64,000 nt of DNA, taken from NCBI GenBank assembly GCA_008501585.1, contig QQUN01000046.1, positions 1 to 64,000 of the forward strand, given 5' to 3'. The position numbers and the translations under genes are program-made. The notes beneath the pieces were generated by a model. It saw nothing but the letters and a program-made list of their open reading frames with translations. It did not search any database and was not told where the DNA came from. Position 1 is the stretch's first letter. Each line of letters begins with the position of its first letter. This document shows positions 1 through 7,957 of the stretch, in pieces. This stretch comes from Pseudomonadota bacterium. Lineage in GTDB: Bacteria > Pseudomonadota > Gammaproteobacteria > Burkholderiales > Rhodocyclaceae.

Positions 1-627
1 GCCGCCGATCCGGCCAGCACGCCGCAGTTCTGCCGCACCCAGGCCCACGCCCCGGCCGTCGCGGCCGACCTCGCCGCCGCTTACCGGGCCTACACCGCTG
101 GCGACCTGGCCACCGCCCTCCGGCATTACCAGGCGCACCTGCAGCACGACCCGAACAACGCCGACGCCCTCAACGGCCTGGGCGCCATCGCCCTGCGTGA
201 CGGCCAGCCCGCCCAGGCGGCGCAATGGTTCCGCCGCACACTCGCCGCGGACCCCCGCAACGCCATCGCCATCGCCGGGCTGAGCACCACCGGCCAGGCG
301 CCGTCCGAGGACCGCGAAGCCGGGTTGCGCCAGACACTCGCCGACCAGCCCTCATCCGCCGTGGCCGCGTTCTCGCTGGGCAATGTCCTGGCCGAGCAAG
401 GCCGTTGGGCCGAAGCCCAGCAAGCGTACTTTCAGGCGCACACCCTCTCGCCCGACAATCCGGACTATCTGTTCAACCTGGCGGTCAGCCTCGACCAGCT
501 CGGCGAGCGGCGCCTAGCCCGCGACTACTACAGCCAGGCCCTGGCGGCCGCCCGCGACCGCCCCGCCGTGTTCGACCCGGCACCGGTCCTGGCCCGGCGC
601 GATGCGCTGACGGAGGCCCTGCAATGA
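1..627 (+). CDS. TPR-repeat protein of the pilus locus, 3' part (MshN-like)
   Basis: The frame is open from the first base, so the 5' end lies outside the window; 208 codons are visible. The translation shows several degenerate tetratricopeptide repeats of alternating small and aromatic residues, for example around LATALRHYQAHL, AQAAQWFRRTL, AEAQQAYFQAH and RLARDYYSQAL. TPR repeats are protein-protein interaction scaffolds. In MSHA-type pilus loci a TPR protein (MshN) sits directly upstream of the MshE ATPase, which is the arrangement here. The stop overlaps the next start as ATGA, so translation is probably coupled. The MshN assignment rests on position and fold, not on a diagnostic motif. 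Confidence 0.75.
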   Translation, partial: AADPASTPQFCRTQAHAPAVAADLAAAYRAYTAGDLATALRHYQAHLQHDPNNADALNGLGAIALRDGQPAQAAQWFRRTLAADPRNAIAIAGLSTTGQAPSEDREAGLRQTLADQPSSAVAAFSLGNVLAEQGRWAEAQQAYFQAHTLSPDNPDYLFNLAVSLDQLGERRLARDYYSQALAAARDRPAVFDPAPVLARRDALTEALQ

Positions 628-2336
628 ACGCCCCCAACACCCCGGGACACGCGCCACTCGGGCAAACGCTGATCGCCACCGGGCTGATCAGCGAAGACCA
701 GCTTCGCATCGCGCTGCAGGAGCAGGCCCGGGTCGACCGTCCGCTCGGCCGCCTGCTGATCGACCTGGGCTTCGTCTCCGAGGCCGCGCTGCGCGACGCC
801 CTCTCCGAGAGCCTGGGCAAGCAGAGCGTCGACCTCGCCAACACCATCGCCGACACCGACGCCCTGGCCCTGGTCCCGCAGGAGCTGGCCAAACGCCACC
901 GCCTGCTGCCGCTGCACTTCAACGCCCAGGAAAGCCGGCTGACCGTCGCCATTGGCGACATCAACGATGTGGTGGCGCTCGACACCCTGCGCGGCATGCT
1001 GGCCGACGACATCGTGATCGACACGCTGCTGGCGGGCGACTCCGAAATCGCCCGCGCCATCGACCAGTACTACGGCCACCAGCTGTCGATCGACGGCATC
1101 CTGCACGAGATCGAAACCGGCGAGATCGACATCCGCTCGCTGGCCGCCACCACCGACGAATACAGCCAGCCGGTGGTGCGCCTGATCGACGCCCTGCTGG
1201 CCAACGCCGTCAAGCGCGACGCCTCGGACATCCACTTCGAACCCGAGGCCGCCTTCCTGCGCATCCGCTACCGCATCGACGGCATCCTGCGTCAGGTGCG
1301 CTCGCTGCACAAATCGTACTGGGCGGCGATGGCCGTGCGGCTGAAGGTCATGGCCGGCCTGAACATTGCCGAGACCCGCGCGCCGCAGGACGGGCGCATC
1401 TCACTCAACATCAGCGGCCGGCCGGTCGATTTCCGCGTCTCGGTGCAGCCAACCATCCACGGCGAGAACATCGTCCTGCGCGTGCTCGACCGGCAAAAAG
1501 GCATCGTGCCGCTCGACGGCCTCGGCCTGTCCGAGGCCCAGCTCGACCTGCTCAAGCTCATGATCGCCCGGCCCGAAGGCCTGATCCTGGTCACCGGCCC
1601 GACCGGCAGCGGCAAGACCACCACGCTGTACTCCATCCTCGGCCACATCAACGCCGAGGGCGTGAACATCATGACCCTGGAGGACCCGGTCGAGTACCCG
1701 ATGGGCATGATCCGGCAGACCTCCGTGTCCGAGGCCGTCAAGCTCGACTTTGCCGACGGCGTGCGCGCCATGCTGCGCCAGGACCCGGACATCATCCTGG
1801 TCGGCGAGATCCGCGACACCGAAACCGCGCAGATGGCCTTCCGCGCCGCCATGACCGGCCACCAGGTGTACTCCACCCTGCACACCAACTCCGCCATCGG
1901 CGCCATCGCCCGCCTGCTCGACATCGGCATCTCGCCCGAGCTGCTCGCCGGCAACATCATCGGCATGGTCGCCCAGCGCCTGGTGCGCAAGCTGTGTGCG
2001 CACTGCCGCGACCCCTATACCCCGGAAGCCTGGGAGAGCCGCCTGATCGGCCAGCCGCCCGAGCGCGGCACACCCACGCTCTATCGCGCCAAGGGCTGTC
2101 CGCGCTGCGACTTCCAGGGCTATCGCGGCCGCACCGCCCTGATGGAGCTGGTGCGCATGGACAGCGACATGGACGAACTGGTCGCCCGCCGCGCCAGCGT
2201 GCGCGAGATCCGCAACGCCGCCCGCGCCAAGGGCTACCGCGCGCTGGCCGAAGACGGCATCCGCCGGGTGCTCGACGGCGTCACCTCCCTCGACGAACTC
2301 GCCCGCGTGGTCGACCTGACCGAGCGGATGGCCTGA
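624..2336 (+). CDS. GspE/PilB-family secretion or pilus assembly ATPase (MshE-like)
   Basis: This 570-residue hexameric traffic ATPase would power pilus or pseudopilus extension at the cytoplasmic face of the inner membrane. Residues 10-150 form the N-terminal GspE/MshEN domain (PLGQTLIATGLISEDQL). The Walker A motif GPTGSGKTTT is near residue 325. Asp-box and His-box motifs follow (EDPVEYP, STLHTNSAIGAIARLLD), and there is a C-terminal tetracysteine zinc site made of a CAHC pair and a CPRC pair. All catalytic motifs are intact. The ATG at 624 overlaps the upstream stop, and an upstream in-frame ATG at 225 was rejected because it lies inside the TPR gene. Next come a GspF-type platform gene and pilin-like genes. 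Confidence 0.93.
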   Translation: MNAPNTPGHAPLGQTLIATGLISEDQLRIALQEQARVDRPLGRLLIDLGFVSEAALRDALSESLGKQSVDLANTIADTDALALVPQELAKRHRLLPLHFNAQESRLTVAIGDINDVVALDTLRGMLADDIVIDTLLAGDSEIARAIDQYYGHQLSIDGILHEIETGEIDIRSLAATTDEYSQPVVRLIDALLANAVKRDASDIHFEPEAAFLRIRYRIDGILRQVRSLHKSYWAAMAVRLKVMAGLNIAETRAPQDGRISLNISGRPVDFRVSVQPTIHGENIVLRVLDRQKGIVPLDGLGLSEAQLDLLKLMIARPEGLILVTGPTGSGKTTTLYSILGHINAEGVNIMTLEDPVEYPMGMIRQTSVSEAVKLDFADGVRAMLRQDPDIILVGEIRDTETAQMAFRAAMTGHQVYSTLHTNSAIGAIARLLDIGISPELLAGNIIGMVAQRLVRKLCAHCRDPYTPEAWESRLIGQPPERGTPTLYRAKGCPRCDFQGYRGRTALMELVRMDSDMDELVARRASVREIRNAARAKGYRALAEDGIRRVLDGVTSLDELARVVDLTERMA

Positions 2337-2349
2337 GCCGCGCCCACCG

Positions 2350-3552
2350 ATGGTGATGTTCGCCTACAAAGCGGTCACCCCGGAGGGGCGCCACATCCGC
2401 GGCGAAATGGACGCCGCCAACCTGGTCGATCTCGAAATGCGCCTCAAGCGCATGGACCTCGACTTCATCAACGGCCAGCCGCTCAAGGGCGCGCGCCTGT
2501 GGCACAACAGCCGCATTCCACGACGCGAGCTGATCAACTTCTGCTTCCATCTCGAACAGCTCACCCGCGCCGGCGTGCCGATTCTCGAAGGCCTGGCCGA
2601 CCTGCGCGACTCCACCGAACACACCCGCTTCCGTGAAATCGTCGCCGGCCTGGTGGAGAGCATCGAGGGCGGACGCAACCTGTCCGACGCCGCGGAGGAC
2701 TATCCGCAGGTGTTCGACCCGGTGTTCTGCGCCCTGCTGCGCGCCGGCGAAACCTCCGGCCAGTTGCCGCGGGTGCTGCGCGAGCTGATGGAAAGCATCA
2801 AGCGCGAAGACGAGCTCGCCGCCTTCGGCCGGCGGGTGGTGATCTACCCGCTGATCGTCACGGTCATCATCACCGCCGCCCTGGCCGTGGCCCTGCTCTT
2901 TCTCGTCCCCCAGCTCGGCAGCCTGTTCCGCCTCGCCGGCCAGACCCTGCCCCTGCAGACCCGCCTGCTGATCGGCGCCTCCGAGCTGCTCGCCGACTGG
3001 TGGTGGCTGCTGCTCCTGCTGCTCACCGCCGGCATTGCCACCACACGCCTGCTCATCGCCACCAGCCCCTCGGCGCGTCGCAACTGGGACGGCCTGATGC
3101 TCGCCGTGCCCCTGATCGGCCCGATCCGCGGCAAGATCATCCTCGCCCGCTTTGCCGGCCTGTTCGCCATGATGTACGGCGCCGGCATCCCCATCGTCAA
3201 CGCCCTCAAGTCGGCCGAGACCGTCGCCGGCAACACCCTCGTGGCCGACGCCCTGAGCCGGGTGCGCGACCGCATTGCCGAGGGGCACAGCGTCTCCGGC
3301 GCCTTCGCCGCCACCCCCTTGTTCCCGCCGCTGGTCGTGCGCATGCTGCGGGTGGGCGAAAACACCGGCGCCCTCGACGCCGCGCTGGCCAACGTCAATT
3401 ACTTCTACGATCGCGACGTGCGCGAAGCGGTCGAACGCCTGCAGGCGATCATCGAACCCTTGCTGATGATCATCCTCGGTGCGATCCTGCTAGGCATCAT
3501 GATGGCCGTGCTGGGGCCGGTCTACGACATCATCACCCGGCTCCCGATCTAG
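2350..3552 (+). CDS. GspF/PilC-family inner-membrane platform protein (MshG-like)
   Basis: This 400-residue protein is the polytopic platform on which the ATPase acts to insert pilin subunits into the growing fibre. It has the two duplicated T2SSF domains, roughly residues 65-190 and 270-390, and three strong hydrophobic segments (LIVTVIITAALAVALLFLV; WWWLLLLLLTAGIATT; the C-terminal MIILGAILLGIMMAVLG). The motif FCFHLEQLTRAGVPI matches the start of the first GspF domain. Length is normal for the family. It starts 13 bp after the ATPase gene, and another ATG lies two codons downstream. Family membership is clear; the MshG label is from gene order. Confidence 0.93.
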   Translation: MVMFAYKAVTPEGRHIRGEMDAANLVDLEMRLKRMDLDFINGQPLKGARLWHNSRIPRRELINFCFHLEQLTRAGVPILEGLADLRDSTEHTRFREIVAGLVESIEGGRNLSDAAEDYPQVFDPVFCALLRAGETSGQLPRVLRELMESIKREDELAAFGRRVVIYPLIVTVIITAALAVALLFLVPQLGSLFRLAGQTLPLQTRLLIGASELLADWWWLLLLLLTAGIATTRLLIATSPSARRNWDGLMLAVPLIGPIRGKIILARFAGLFAMMYGAGIPIVNALKSAETVAGNTLVADALSRVRDRIAEGHSVSGAFAATPLFPPLVVRMLRVGENTGALDAALANVNYFYDRDVREAVERLQAIIEPLLMIILGAILLGIMMAVLGPVYDIITRLPI

Positions 3553-3555
3553 CCT

Positions 3556-5064
3556 ATGCCCACTCGCCACCTGCTCTACCTCGACGCCAACGCCTTGCAC
3601 AGCTTCCGCTGGCAACACGGCAGCATCGTCCCTGCCGGGCACTACCCGGCGGACGACGCCGGCATCCGCGCCTTTGCCGACGCCGTGCGCCAGACCCGCG
3701 GTGGCCTGTACACCCTGCTGGTCGACCTCGTCGAAGAGGGCTTCCACGCCGACACCCTGCCCAGCGTCCGCGGCCCCGACCGCCAGGCCATGCTCGAGCG
3801 CAAGCGCAGCCAGACCTTCTTCGGCACCCCGCTGAGCGGCGCCCTGTCGGTGGGGCACGACCGCAGCGGTCGCCGCCACGACGAACGCTTCCTGTTCGTC
3901 GCCCTGACCCGGCCGGCCATCGTCGATCCGTGGCTCCAGGTCCTGCGCACCGCCAACGCCCCGCTCACTGGCATTCACTCCGTCGCCCTGCTGCTCGACA
4001 GCCTCGTCCAGCGGCTGGCCCGGCCGACCGAGCGCTGCCTGCTGGTCACCCTCGCACCGGGCGGCATGCGCCAGACCTTCATCGACCACGGACATCTGCG
4101 CTTCAGCCGCCTGGCGCCGGGGCTGACCGAAATCAACGCCGATACCGCCGCTCGCTGCGCCGGCGAAATCCTCAAGACCCACTCCTACCTGACCGGCCAG
4201 CGCATGCTGCCCAGGACCGGCCGGCTACCGATCTACCTGCTGTGCAACGCGGCCGACTACGCGCAGCTCGCCCCCGCCCTCGCCGACACCGACGATCGCA
4301 GCCACCACCATGTCGATCTCGGCGACATGGCCGACAAGATCGGCCTGCACGCCCCGCCCACCGGCAGCACGGCGCTGCCCATGCTGCTGCACTGGATGGT
4401 CCGCGAAAGCGGCCAGCTGCAACTGGCACCCGCGCCGGAGAGACGCCTCTTCCGCCTCTGGCAGGCCCGCCAGGCCATCATCGGCACCGGCGTCGCACTG
4501 TGCGCGGCGGCCCTGCTGTTTGCCGCCAAACTGTGGTTCGACGCCGACGCGCTCGACCAGCAAACCCAGCAGCTGCGCGTCCAGAATGTCGCCCTCCAGG
4601 CGCACCTGGCGCAACTGCAAGCCGAACTCCCGCCCCTGCCGGCACCACTGGCCGACCTGCGCGGCGCCCTCGACACCCTCGCCACCCTGCAGCACAACGA
4701 TCCGACTCCCGGCCCCTGGCTGAGCCATCTGTCGCACGCACTCGACGCCCACCCCGAACTCACCCTCGAGGCGATCCAGTGGCAGGCCGGTGCGCAGTCG
4801 CCCGGCAACGGCAACGAGGCCCGGGCAGAAGGGCGCGCCCAACTCAGTCTGCCGCCCCCCATGCTGGCCGAACGCCGGGCCATGATCGCCACGGCCGACA
4901 GCTTCCTCGCCGACCTCGCCCGCCCGCCCGGCAAGGCCGCCCGTGTCACCCGCATGCCGGTCGAGCTGGCGTCCGACAAGGCCTTCCGCAGCACCACCAC
5001 CGGCGCCGCCCCGGCAGCGCCGCCCCGGCTGGAAGTCAGCTACGCGGTGGAGGGCGCCAGATGA
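3556..5064 (+). CDS. GspL/PilM-PilN-like pilus assembly protein
   Basis: The protein has 502 residues. Residues 1-300 look like a cytoplasmic PilM/GspL/MshI-type domain. A single membrane segment lies at about residues 314-335 (GTGVALCAAALLFAAKLWF). A coiled-coil follows (QQTQQLRVQNVALQAHLAQL), then a periplasmic domain of about 150 residues like PilN or the GspL C-terminus. Such proteins connect the assembly ATPase to the periplasmic alignment complex. The gene begins 3 bp after the platform gene and overlaps the next gene as ATGA. The membrane topology is visible in the sequence; the family assignment is by architecture and position. It could equally be called a stand-alone GspL homologue. 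Confidence 0.7.
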   Translation: MPTRHLLYLDANALHSFRWQHGSIVPAGHYPADDAGIRAFADAVRQTRGGLYTLLVDLVEEGFHADTLPSVRGPDRQAMLERKRSQTFFGTPLSGALSVGHDRSGRRHDERFLFVALTRPAIVDPWLQVLRTANAPLTGIHSVALLLDSLVQRLARPTERCLLVTLAPGGMRQTFIDHGHLRFSRLAPGLTEINADTAARCAGEILKTHSYLTGQRMLPRTGRLPIYLLCNAADYAQLAPALADTDDRSHHHVDLGDMADKIGLHAPPTGSTALPMLLHWMVRESGQLQLAPAPERRLFRLWQARQAIIGTGVALCAAALLFAAKLWFDADALDQQTQQLRVQNVALQAHLAQLQAELPPLPAPLADLRGALDTLATLQHNDPTPGPWLSHLSHALDAHPELTLEAIQWQAGAQSPGNGNEARAEGRAQLSLPPPMLAERRAMIATADSFLADLARPPGKAARVTRMPVELASDKAFRSTTTGAAPAAPPRLEVSYAVEGAR

Positions 5065-5636
5065 TCCGCGCCCAGGACCTGCACGTACTGCGCTGGCCGC
5101 TGCTCCTGGCCATCACCCTGCTGGCCCTCGGCGCCACCGCCGTCTGGCTGGCGCACGCGCAGTCCACGGCGGCGGCCACACAACACGAACGCATCCGCCA
5201 GCAACACAACCAGGCCAACCAGCGACTGCTCCAGGCTCGCACCGACGAACATGCCGTGCGCCAGACCATCGACCGTTATGACGCGCTGGTCCGGCAGGGC
5301 TTGATCGGCCCGGAACATCGGCTCGAGTGGGTCGAGACCCTCGACGCCGCCCGCCGGCGCCACGGCATCGACACCATCAGCTACGAGATTCAGCCCCAGC
5401 GCCGGATCGAGGCCGACACGCCCAGCGCCCTGCCCTGGATGGAGAGCCGCATGCGCCTGAGCCTGCAGGTCCGCCACAGCGAAGTGCTGCTGCGCCTGCT
5501 CGACGACCTGCGCCGCGTCAGCACCGCCATCGTCCGCACCGACAGCTGCCGGCTGACCCGCCGGGCGGACCAGGCGGGGCTCGACGGCGAATGCGAACTG
5601 CGCTGGCTCACGCTGCAACCGGAGGCGCCCGCATGA
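5061..5636 (+). CDS. PilO/MshJ-like bitopic pilus assembly protein
   Basis: This 191-residue protein has a short cytoplasmic tail, one membrane segment at about residues 13-31 (WPLLLAITLLALGATAVWL), a coiled-coil (residues 35-75, rich in Gln, Glu and Arg) and a small periplasmic alpha/beta domain. This is the layout of PilO, GspM and MshJ, which pair with the PilN/GspL-type partner encoded immediately upstream. It overlaps both neighbours by four bases (ATGA), indicating fixed-ratio translation. The sequence alone does not distinguish PilO from MshJ. Confidence 0.65.
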   Translation: MIRAQDLHVLRWPLLLAITLLALGATAVWLAHAQSTAAATQHERIRQQHNQANQRLLQARTDEHAVRQTIDRYDALVRQGLIGPEHRLEWVETLDAARRRHGIDTISYEIQPQRRIEADTPSALPWMESRMRLSLQVRHSEVLLRLLDDLRRVSTAIVRTDSCRLTRRADQAGLDGECELRWLTLQPEAPA

Positions 5637-5980
5637 ACCGCCACCGCCTGCCGCTGCTCATCGCCCTCGGCCTGTCCTGCAGTACCGGCGCCCTGGCCGA
5701 GCCCGCGCTCGGACGCCTGTTCTTCACCCCCGAGGCCCGCGCGGCACTCGACCGCAACGACACCCCGGCCCAGCCGCGCCCCGCCCAGCGCGTCGACGGC
5801 ATCGTCCGCCGCAATCAAGGCCCGGCCACGGTCTGGATCGACGGCCAGCCGCAGCGCAACGTGCCGGCCGGCACGCAACGGGCCCAGGTGGCCGGCCCCG
5901 ACGGGCAACCGGTCTGGCAGACCGTCGGCGAAGCCGGCCGCAGCGCCCCGGCCATCACCATCGAACGACACCCCCGATGA
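5633..5980 (+). CDS. Small periplasmic protein of the pilus locus (PilP/MshK-like)
   Basis: This 115-residue protein has a cleavable signal peptide (hydrophobic core LPLLIALGLSCSTGALA, cleavage after ALA). The mature part begins LGRLFFTPEARAALD and includes a segment like DGIVRRNQGPATVWIDGQPQ. Short periplasmic proteins with a similar opening and a 'region-R-x-G-x-x-T-V-W-x-x-G' strand pattern occur in betaproteobacterial type IV pilus-like loci, where a PilP- or MshK-like linker to the secretin is expected. No enzymatic motif is visible. It is coupled to both neighbours by ATGA overlaps, which ties it to the assembly machine. The exact role is not known. Confidence 0.6.
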   Translation: MNRHRLPLLIALGLSCSTGALAEPALGRLFFTPEARAALDRNDTPAQPRPAQRVDGIVRRNQGPATVWIDGQPQRNVPAGTQRAQVAGPDGQPVWQTVGEAGRSAPAITIERHPR

Positions 5981-7218
5981 GAACCCGCCAGCACGGCCTG
6001 ATCCTGCCTGCCCTGCTGGTGCTGCTGCTGATCGGCGGCATGGCGGCGATGCTCGGCGGCAATACCCTGGCAGAGCAGGTCATCGCCCGCCGCCAGCAAG
6101 CCACCATGGCGGAGCTGGCCCGTGCGCGGGCAGCCTTGATTGCCTACGCTCAGAGCTACCCCTTCTCACACCCGGGGCAAACCGTCGGCTATCTCCCCTG
6201 CCCCGACACCGACTCGGCCAGCGGCGATGGCAACGCGGCCGGCGTCTGCGGCAGTGCGGGCAACTTCGCCGTCGGCCGACTGCCCTATCGCACGCTCGGC
6301 ATGTCGCCCCTGCGGGACGGTGATGGCGAGTGCCTGTGGTACGCCGTCGCAGGCCCGTTCAAGAACAACCCCAAGGGACCGAGCATGGATTGGGACACCC
6401 CTGGACAGTTCGAAATCACCGATACCGCCCGGCCGCTCAACCCCGCGGCCCACGCCGACCAGCGGGCAGCCGCGGTCGTTTTTTCACCCGGCCGGCCGCT
6501 GTCGAACCAGGCACGCACCGCCAGCGGCCCGCATCGCTGCGGCGGCAATGCCAACGCAGCGCTCGCGCTGCAGGCCTACCTCGAAAGCGCCGCAACCGCC
6601 CCCACATCCAGCCAGCCGGTGAGCCTGCCCCGTGGGCGACCGGCCAGCGCGTCGAACAACGACGCCCTGATCTGGCTCTCGGCCGATGACATCTTTGACG
6701 CCCGGCTGCTGGTTCGCAGCGATTTTGTGGCCGCCATCAACAACATGAACACCCGCCTCCAGGCCGCCGTCACGCACCACCCCCAGCCGGCACCAACCCA
6801 GGCCACCCCGGTCGGCCTGGTCGACGTCGGCACATTTCCCGCCCCGATGACCCCCTCCGAGGTCACCGCCTACGAAACCCTCATGGCGCGCGCGCTTACC
6901 TCCGACGAGGTCGCTGCCAACGACACCCTTCGCGAAACCGCCCCCTGGCACGGCCAGTATCGCTACCTGCGCTGCCGCGACGGCAGCGCCTGCCTGAGCT
7001 GGGCCGACGACACCGGCATCGTGCGCCCGTGCGTGGCCATCGTCGCCTTCGCCGGCCACCGGCTCGACAGCCAGAACCGGGCCGATGGCATCGCCGACAC
7101 CGAAGCCTACTTCGAAGGTCCCAACATCTCGGCCATCACCACGGCCAGCACTTTTACCGGGCCCGCCACCTATGCCGGCACCGCCCCGACCACCGACGTG
7201 ATCCGATGCATCCCCTGA
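5977..7218 (+). CDS. Large atypical pilin-like protein (PilX/MshO-P-like)
   Basis: This 413-residue protein opens with a short basic tail and one hydrophobic helix (GLILPALLVLLLIGGMAAML), then a helical neck rich in Ala and Arg and a large, presumably periplasmic domain. The N-terminus resembles a class III prepilin but lacks the canonical GFTLxE motif. No Glu is visible at the +5 position, as in some minor pilins. The domain contains YLPCPDTD and several other Cys residues that could form disulfides. A similar LPCPGT strand occurs in the next gene, so the two may be related minor pilins or a tip complex. The start overlaps the upstream stop (ATGA). Confidence 0.6.
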   Translation: MRTRQHGLILPALLVLLLIGGMAAMLGGNTLAEQVIARRQQATMAELARARAALIAYAQSYPFSHPGQTVGYLPCPDTDSASGDGNAAGVCGSAGNFAVGRLPYRTLGMSPLRDGDGECLWYAVAGPFKNNPKGPSMDWDTPGQFEITDTARPLNPAAHADQRAAAVVFSPGRPLSNQARTASGPHRCGGNANAALALQAYLESAATAPTSSQPVSLPRGRPASASNNDALIWLSADDIFDARLLVRSDFVAAINNMNTRLQAAVTHHPQPAPTQATPVGLVDVGTFPAPMTPSEVTAYETLMARALTSDEVAANDTLRETAPWHGQYRYLRCRDGSACLSWADDTGIVRPCVAIVAFAGHRLDSQNRADGIADTEAYFEGPNISAITTASTFTGPATYAGTAPTTDVIRCIP

Positions 7219-7943
7219 ACCGCCCGACCATGCCGGCGCAACGCGGCTTCACGCTCGCCGAACTGGCCATCGTGCTGCTGATCCTCGCCATCCTTGCAGC
7301 GGCGCTGCTGGTGCCTTTCAGCGCACGGCTGGCAGCACAGCAACGCGACCACACCACGGCGCTGCTCGACGACATCCGGGCCGCCCTGATCGGCCACGCC
7401 ATTGCCTACGGCCGCCTGCCCTGCCCGGGCACCCGGCGCAATCCGGCCGATCCGCGCTACGGCGAGGAAGAGATCGATGCCGCTACCGGGCTGTGCGAAG
7501 TCGACACCGAAGGCATGCTGCCGTGGCGCACCCTCGGCCTGCCGCCCATCGACGCCTGGGGCCTGCCCCGCAGCGCCGAGTCCGACCCCTGGAGCGGGCA
7601 CTTCCGCTACCGGGTCGACCGTGCCTTCGCCAGCACCATGCCTGGCTTCCGGATTCGTGCCGACACCGTTTATGCCGACCAGATCAAGCTGATCGACCAC
7701 GACGGCAACCCGATCACGGTATCGTCATACAGCGGCACCGAGGTGCTGAAAAACACCCTGGCAGTGGCACTGGTCTACTCCACCGGGCCGGACCTGACCC
7801 CCAACGGGGCCAATGCCAACTACGAGGGGGTCAGCGATGCCACCTACGAAGACGGCGAGCCGACCACCACCTTTGATGATATGGTTGTATGGATCGGCCG
7901 ACCGCTGCTGCTTGCCCGCATGGCACAGGCCGGCGCCTTGTAG
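7206..7943 (+). CDS. Prepilin-type N-methylation protein (minor pseudopilin)
   Basis: The predicted length is 245 residues from the ATG at 7206, or 237 from the ATG at 7230. It carries a good prepilin peptidase site and helix, RGFTLAELAIVLLILAILAA, with Gly-1, Phe+1 and Glu+5. After cleavage and N-methylation the subunit would be built into a pilus or pseudopilus. The head domain contains ALIGHAIAYGRLPCPGT and a later PWRTLGLPPIDAWG, a pattern shared with the preceding 413-residue protein. The gene overlaps its upstream neighbour by 13 bp. The ATG at 7230 gives a leader of only four residues before RGFTLAE, so the upstream start looks a little more natural; this is not resolved. Confidence 0.85.
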   Translation: MHPLNRPTMPAQRGFTLAELAIVLLILAILAAALLVPFSARLAAQQRDHTTALLDDIRAALIGHAIAYGRLPCPGTRRNPADPRYGEEEIDAATGLCEVDTEGMLPWRTLGLPPIDAWGLPRSAESDPWSGHFRYRVDRAFASTMPGFRIRADTVYADQIKLIDHDGNPITVSSYSGTEVLKNTLAVALVYSTGPDLTPNGANANYEGVSDATYEDGEPTTTFDDMVVWIGRPLLLARMAQAGAL

Positions 7944-7957
7944 TCTCAGTCACCGCG

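Noticed and set aside
3000-5636. Long frame overlapping the platform, GspL-like and PilO-like genes
   Set aside because: Only its last part (from 5061) is the genuine PilO-like gene; the upstream part is Arg/Pro-rich and out of frame with two real genes.
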